From Bradyrhizobium liaoningense (GTDB taxonomy: Bacteria; Pseudomonadota; Alphaproteobacteria; Rhizobiales; Xanthobacteraceae), in assembly GCF_018130785.1 (NCBI RefSeq), contig NZ_JAFCJT010000008.1, positions 62,001 to 126,000 on the forward strand: a DNA stretch of 64,000 nt, in the 5' to 3' direction. The notes beneath the pieces were generated by a model. That model worked only from the letters and a program-made list of their open reading frames with translations. It was not told the DNA's origin and made no database searches. Of the stretch, positions 60,172 through 64,000 are shown one piece after another; within the stretch, counting starts at the first letter, position 1; each line of letters begins with the position of its first letter. The translations under genes and the position numbers were made by a program.

Positions 60172-61311
60172 TTGCGGATCGCCGTGATTGGCGGGGGGCC
60201 CGGTGGGCTCTACTTCGCCTATCTCTGGAAGAAGCGTCACCCCGAGGATCAAGTCGACCTGTTCGAACAGAACCCGGCCGACGCGACCTGGGGCTTTGGT
60301 GTCGTATTCTCCGATCAGGCCCTGGAATTCCTGCGCGCCGACGACCCCGAAACGGTCGATGCGATCGCTCCGCATATGGAGAACTGGGAGAACATCACGC
60401 TCAACCTTCACGGCGACAGCGTCGCCATCGACGGCGTCGGCTTCTCCTCGATCGGCAGGCTGGAGCTGTTGCAGTTTCTGCAGCAGCGCGCGCTCGACGC
60501 CGGCGTCACGCCGCGCTTCGATACGCAGATTCTCGCCATCGACCAGCTCAACGGCCACGACCTGATCGTCGCCGCCGACGGGCTGAATTCGCTGGTGCGG
60601 CGCGCCTATGAGGGCGATTTCGGGACGTCGCTGTCCTACTCTTCCAACAAGTTCGTCTGGTACGGCACCTCGAAGCGCTTCGACACGCTGTCGCAGACCT
60701 TCGTGAGGACCGACCGCGGCGCCTTCAATGCCCATCACTACCGCTACTCCCCGACCATGAGCACCTTCCTGGTCGAGTGCGACCACGCGACATGGCAGGC
60801 CTATGGCTTCGCCTACAAGGATGCCGAGCAGTCCAAGGGCGTCTGCGAGGAGGTCTTTGCCGACACGCTGGGCGGCCACTGTCTGGTCTCCAACAAGTCG
60901 GTCTGGCGCAACTTTCCCTGGGTCTGGAACGAGCACTGGTCGTTCAAGAACATGGTGCTCATCGGCGACGCCCTGCACTCGGCGCATTTCTCCATCGGCT
61001 CGGGGACGCGGCTCGCGATCGAGGACGCCATTGCGCTGGTCAAGGCGCTGGAATCGGATGCGCATCTTTCGACCGCGCTGCACCGTTACCAGGCCGCGCG
61101 AAAACCGGTGGTGCAGAAGCTCGTCGATGCCGCGCGCACCTCGGCCTCCTGGTACGAGAACTTTGCCCACCACATGCAGCTCGGCCTGATGGACTTCGCC
61201 TACAGCTACATCACCCGCTCCGGCCGCATCGACGACCCCCGGCTGCGCGCGATGTCGCCCGCCTTCATGATGCGCTACGAGGCCGAGAAGAACGGCGGAG
61301 ATGCCGCATGA
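60172..61311 (+). CDS. Stand-alone FAD-dependent aryl-CoA monooxygenase
   Basis: This is a 379-residue flavoprotein of the group A hydroxylase fold. The dinucleotide motif is 'VIGGGPGGLYFAY', the DG motif is 'LIVAADGLNSLVRR', and the GD motif is 'MVLIGDALHSAHFSIGSGTRLAIEDA' (in parts). The sequence resembles the N-terminal half of salicylyl-CoA 5-hydroxylase and anthraniloyl-CoA monooxygenase, and the 4-hydroxybenzoyl-CoA 1-hydroxylase type; the usual C-terminal reductase-like half is missing. The TTG start has 'gggagg' seven bases upstream. The stop overlaps the ligase ATG (ATGA). The product is probably gentisyl-CoA (inference). Confidence 0.88.
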   Translation: MRIAVIGGGPGGLYFAYLWKKRHPEDQVDLFEQNPADATWGFGVVFSDQALEFLRADDPETVDAIAPHMENWENITLNLHGDSVAIDGVGFSSIGRLELLQFLQQRALDAGVTPRFDTQILAIDQLNGHDLIVAADGLNSLVRRAYEGDFGTSLSYSSNKFVWYGTSKRFDTLSQTFVRTDRGAFNAHHYRYSPTMSTFLVECDHATWQAYGFAYKDAEQSKGVCEEVFADTLGGHCLVSNKSVWRNFPWVWNEHWSFKNMVLIGDALHSAHFSIGSGTRLAIEDAIALVKALESDAHLSTALHRYQAARKPVVQKLVDAARTSASWYENFAHHMQLGLMDFAYSYITRSGRIDDPRLRAMSPAFMMRYEAEKNGGDAA

Positions 61312-62921
61312 GCAGCGGGATCCGCGACCAGGTGCCCGCCGACGGCCCGGGCGCACGCGAAATCGGCTTTGCCATTCCGCAAACATACAATGCCAGCCGC
61401 GTGCTGTTCGACCAGCTTGCCAAGGGCCGCGGCGACAAGCCCGCCCTGATCGGGCCCGCAGGGACGCGCAGCTATGCCGAGCTTTGCGCGGACGCTTGCC
61501 GCTGGGGCAACGGGTTCGCGTCGCTCGGCCTGAAGCGCGGCGACCGCGTGCTGCTGTTCCTCGACGATACTCCGGCCTATCCGGCCGCATTCTTCGGCGC
61601 GGTGCGCGCCGGCTTCGTTCCGCTCCTGATCAACACGCTGACACCGCCGGACCTTCTGCAATTCTATCTCGCCGATTCCGGAGCGGCGGTTGCGGTGGCG
61701 GATGCCGAATTCGCGACGCGCTTCGATGCGGAGGCCTGCAAGGCGACCGGCCTGCGCACGCTGATCGTCGTCAACGGGCAAGCGCGCGACCACGCCGCGC
61801 CTGCGGCGATCGCGGCGCCGGGCTGGCTCGCGCAGTTCCCGGCCGAGCTCGCGGAAACGGATACCCATCGCGACGAGATGGCGTTCTGGATGTACTCCTC
61901 CGGCTCGACCGGCCGGCCCAAGGGCATCGTGCATCTCCAGCACGACATGGCCTACAGCGATGCCGCCTTTGCGCAGAATGTGTTGAAGCTGACGCCCGGC
62001 GACATCTGCTTCTCGGTGCCGAAGATATTCTTCGCCTACGGTTTCGGCAACTCCGTCACCTTCCCGTTCTCCGCGGGTGCCGCAACGCTGCTCCTGCCGG
62101 GCCAGCCCAGGCCCGCGGCGATCTTCGCCGCGATCGGACAATACAAGCCGACGGTCTTCTTCGGCCTGCCGACGCTGTACACCTCACTGACAAAGGCCGA
62201 AGGCGCCGACACGGCGGATTTCGCGTCGCTGCGGATGTCGCTCTCGGCGGCCGAGGTGCTCTCGGCCGAAGTCTTCAACGGCTGGAAGACGCTCACCGGC
62301 CTCGAGATCGTCGAAGGCCTCGGCTCGACCGAGGTGCTGCACATCTATCTCTCCAACCGCCCCGAGCAGAAGAAGCTGGGCGCCGCCGGCCTGCGCGTGC
62401 CCGGCTACGAGGTCGCGCTGCGCGACAAGGACGGCCGCGACGTCGCCGACGACGAGGAAGGCATCCTGTGGGTGCGCGGCGATTCCAACACGCCGCTGTA
62501 CTGGAACCGGCCGGACAAATCCGCCGAGACTATCCGCGAGGGCGGTTGGATCTACACCGGCGACCGTTTCGTCCGCGATGCCGACGGCTTCCACTTCTTC
62601 CGCGGCCGTGCCGACGACCTCATCAAGATCTCCGGCCAATGGGTCTACCCGCTCGAGGTCGAGCTGTGCCTCGCCGACCACCCCGACATCCGCGAATGCG
62701 CCGTGTTCGCCGCCGAGCTGCCGGACCGGCGCATGACGCTGAAGGCGGTGGTGGTGATGAACAACCGGGCGACCGATCAGAATGAGGCGACGCGGCGGCT
62801 GCAGGATTACGTCAAGGGCAAGCTGCTGCCGTACAAATATCCGCGCGAGGTGATTTTCATCGACGAGCTGCCGAAGACGGGAACGGGGAAGATTGACCGG
62901 CAGGCGTTGTTGCGGATGTGA
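61308..62921 (+). CDS. Benzoate/hydroxybenzoate--CoA ligase family protein
   Basis: This 537-residue ANL-superfamily acyl-AMP/CoA ligase of the benzoate-CoA ligase type has motif A3 'YSSGSTGRPKGIVH', A5 'EGLGSTEVLHIY', A8 'FRGRADDLIKISGQWVYP' and the catalytic Lys in 'PKTGTGKIDRQ'. It activates an aromatic acid with ATP and CoA, and overlaps by four bases the monooxygenase that would act on the thioester. The substrate could be salicylate, 4-hydroxybenzoate, anthranilate or benzoate. The N-terminus (about 25 residues) is an extension. Confidence 0.93.
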   Translation: MSSGIRDQVPADGPGAREIGFAIPQTYNASRVLFDQLAKGRGDKPALIGPAGTRSYAELCADACRWGNGFASLGLKRGDRVLLFLDDTPAYPAAFFGAVRAGFVPLLINTLTPPDLLQFYLADSGAAVAVADAEFATRFDAEACKATGLRTLIVVNGQARDHAAPAAIAAPGWLAQFPAELAETDTHRDEMAFWMYSSGSTGRPKGIVHLQHDMAYSDAAFAQNVLKLTPGDICFSVPKIFFAYGFGNSVTFPFSAGAATLLLPGQPRPAAIFAAIGQYKPTVFFGLPTLYTSLTKAEGADTADFASLRMSLSAAEVLSAEVFNGWKTLTGLEIVEGLGSTEVLHIYLSNRPEQKKLGAAGLRVPGYEVALRDKDGRDVADDEEGILWVRGDSNTPLYWNRPDKSAETIREGGWIYTGDRFVRDADGFHFFRGRADDLIKISGQWVYPLEVELCLADHPDIRECAVFAAELPDRRMTLKAVVVMNNRATDQNEATRRLQDYVKGKLLPYKYPREVIFIDELPKTGTGKIDRQALLRM

Positions 62922-62933
62922 CCACCGCTGTCA

Positions 62934-63028
62934 TCGCCCGGCCTGACCGGGCGATCCAGTATTCCAGAGGTGGTTGTGATTGAACCGAGGAGCCGCGGCG
63001 TACTGGATTCCCCGCTTTCGCGGGGAAT
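62934..63028. repeat. Dispersed double-hairpin element, likely bidirectional terminator
   Basis: Hairpin 1 is tcgcccgg (62934-62941) with ccgggcga (62947-62954). Hairpin 2 is attccccgc (63007-63015) with gcggggaat (63020-63028). 'ccagta' and 'tactgg' join them as an outer stem. It occupies the gap between the convergent ligase and marR genes. Confidence 0.75.
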
Positions 63029-63059
63029 GACGCCGTTGGTGCTGCAAGAGCAGGCCCCC

Positions 63060-63572
63060 TCACCCACCCTTCCCCAGATGCTCCAGCGCGTCCTCGGCGC
63101 GCAGCGGCACCCGCGACGCCTCGTTGTTGAGATCGACGAGCTGCACCAGGAGCCCCATCAGCGCCTTGCGGTCGGCGGGTTTCAGCGGCTCCAGCATCCG
63201 CGCCTGGGCGCGCTCGACAGCCGGGATGATCTCGCGCAGGATCGCGGCGCCTGATTTCGTCAGATAGAGCAGCTTGATGCGCTTGTCTTCGGGCGCCGGC
63301 TTGCGCTCGATAAAATCCTTGGCCTGCAGCCGCTCGATCACGCTGCCGAGCGTGGAGCGGTCGAAGGCGATCACCGCCGACAGCCGTGTCGCGTCGATGC
63401 CGGGATGGGTGTGGATCGCGATCAGCGCCGCATATTGCACCGGCGTGAGATCGAACGCCTTGCACTCCTCCATGAAGATCGAGACTGCGATCTGCTGCAT
63501 GCGCCGGAACAGATAGCCCGGCGCGGCATAGACCGCGTCGATCGTGATCGGAGGGGCGGGTTTACTCGGCAT
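63060..63572 (-). CDS. MarR-family transcriptional regulator
   Basis: This 170-residue winged-helix repressor carries 'FDLTPVQYAALIAIHTHPGIDATRLSAVIAFDRSTLGSVIERLQAKDFIERKP' (read in parts; recognition helix within RSTLGSVIERL), followed by the wing 'EDKRIKLLYLT'. It fits the BadR/HpaR-like group that responds to aromatic acids or their CoA thioesters. The start at 63572 overlaps the upstream isomerase stop by 11 bases. It probably controls the adjacent aromatic-CoA operon via the site at 60137-60154. Confidence 0.93.
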   Translation of the reverse strand: MPSKPAPPITIDAVYAAPGYLFRRMQQIAVSIFMEECKAFDLTPVQYAALIAIHTHPGIDATRLSAVIAFDRSTLGSVIERLQAKDFIERKPAPEDKRIKLLYLTKSGAAILREIIPAVERAQARMLEPLKPADRKALMGLLVQLVDLNNEASRVPLRAEDALEHLGKGG

Positions 63573-64000
63573 CGGGCTGCTTCTCCGGGGCCGCATTGGC
63601 GAAGGCCGGTAGCGCCTTGGCGGCGGCTTCCGCCTTGAGCAGGCGCGGATAGGCGGCGACGTCGACGCCGAAGCGGCGGGCGTTGGCGAGCTGCGGCACG
63701 AGACAGAGATCGGCGAGCGTCGGCGCATCGCCGAAGCAGAACGGCCCCGCCTCGTCCTTGATCAGCGTCTCGCACGCCGACAGTCCTTCACGATTAACCC
63801 AGGCCGCCCAGTCCTGGACCTTCTCCTCGGCGAGCCCAAGCTCGCGCAGCCGCGCCAGCACCTTCAGGTTCTGCACCGGGTGGGTGTCGCAGGCGATCGC
63901 CAGCGCGAACGCCCTCACCTTCGCGCGCCGCAGCGAATCCTTCGGCAGCAGTGGCGGATTGGGATGCGTCTCGTCGAGCCATTCGATGATGGCGACCGAT
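63562..64000 (-). CDS. Maleylpyruvate/maleylacetoacetate isomerase (zeta GST), C-terminal part
   Basis: This is the last 145 codons of a glutathione-dependent cis-trans isomerase; the N-terminal thioredoxin fold lies beyond the window. The visible stretch contains 'IIEWLDETHPNPPLLP' (end of the thioredoxin-like domain), 'IACDTHPVQNLKVL' (the zeta-class HP.QN motif) and 'FCFGDAPTLADLCLVPQLANARRFGVD' (in parts). In gentisate degradation such an enzyme turns maleylpyruvate into fumarylpyruvate. It is co-transcribed with marR and completes the picture of the aromatic pathway. Confidence 0.9.
   Translation of the reverse strand, partial: SVAIIEWLDETHPNPPLLPKDSLRRAKVRAFALAIACDTHPVQNLKVLARLRELGLAEEKVQDWAAWVNREGLSACETLIKDEAGPFCFGDAPTLADLCLVPQLANARRFGVDVAAYPRLLKAEAAAKALPAFANAAPEKQPDAE

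Noticed and set aside
1..64000. tRNA, rRNA, CRISPR array, integrase or insertion sequence
   Set aside because: No cloverleaf with a T-arm consensus, no regularly spaced repeats and no transposase or integrase reading frame were recognised on either strand. A tRNA scan would be decisive.

Overview
The window looks like a chromosomal stretch from a GC-rich alphaproteobacterium of the order Rhizobiales, most likely Bradyrhizobium or a close relative. This is inference from gene content and from the dispersed intergenic elements. Supporting content includes a periplasmic-glucan OpgC-like protein, CadC-type wHTH/TolB-like/TPR regulators, a DUF1127 fusion, a MnoP-like two-barrel outer-membrane protein, map and radC close together, and several classes of short palindromic repeats in gene gaps. 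No tRNA, rRNA, CRISPR array, integrase or transposase was recognised.

Layout. 1-308 is the 3' end of lepA. About 0.3-8.9 kb is gene-poor and accessory-looking: an AraC regulator, small ORFs, an OpgC-like acyltransferase, an AAA ATPase, two orphan CheY-like receivers, a GST and an AHSA1-like protein. It carries dispersed-repeat debris, including an 88-bp direct repeat about 3.1 kb apart. 8.9-14.9 kb holds an O-methyltransferase, a Bug-type solute-binding protein, a DUF1127 fusion and tandem CadC-like regulators, the second of which is decaying. 15-20 kb holds an MFS exporter with a flavin monooxygenase and a PAS-GGDEF-EAL protein whose cyclase site is destroyed. 20-28.9 kb holds mepA, modABC, a CPA1 antiporter, an MscS channel and map. 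29-37 kb holds an Ada/AraC protein, an EamA transporter, radC, several exported proteins and a muramidase-like protein.

36.7-42 kb is a tightly overlapping operon: binding protein, ATPase, permease, 2-hydroxyacid dehydrogenase and a tandem Inh-domain protein. It diverges from a creatininase-family amidohydrolase across a perfect 14-bp inverted repeat. 42.1-47.9 kb holds a fused Omp25/OprB-type outer-membrane protein followed by a double permease and an ATPase with a C-terminal extra domain. It has no binding protein and is preceded by a Mur/Fur-like palindrome. This is the best candidate in the window for an incompletely described transport system, plausibly for manganese or another metal.

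48-60 kb is mostly housekeeping: a CNNM/CorC-type protein, PilZ, an FMN glutamate-synthase-like protein, a patatin, fpr, an ATP-grasp ligase, dctA with an orphan binding protein, a quinone-reductase-like protein and a Cys-rich repeat protein. 60-64 kb begins an aromatic-CoA catabolic cluster: a stand-alone FAD monooxygenase overlapping an aryl-CoA ligase, convergent with marR and a zeta-GST isomerase. Together they suggest a CoA-dependent route to gentisate.

Most convergent gaps carry a hairpin or dispersed palindromic element, which probably doubles as a bidirectional terminator.
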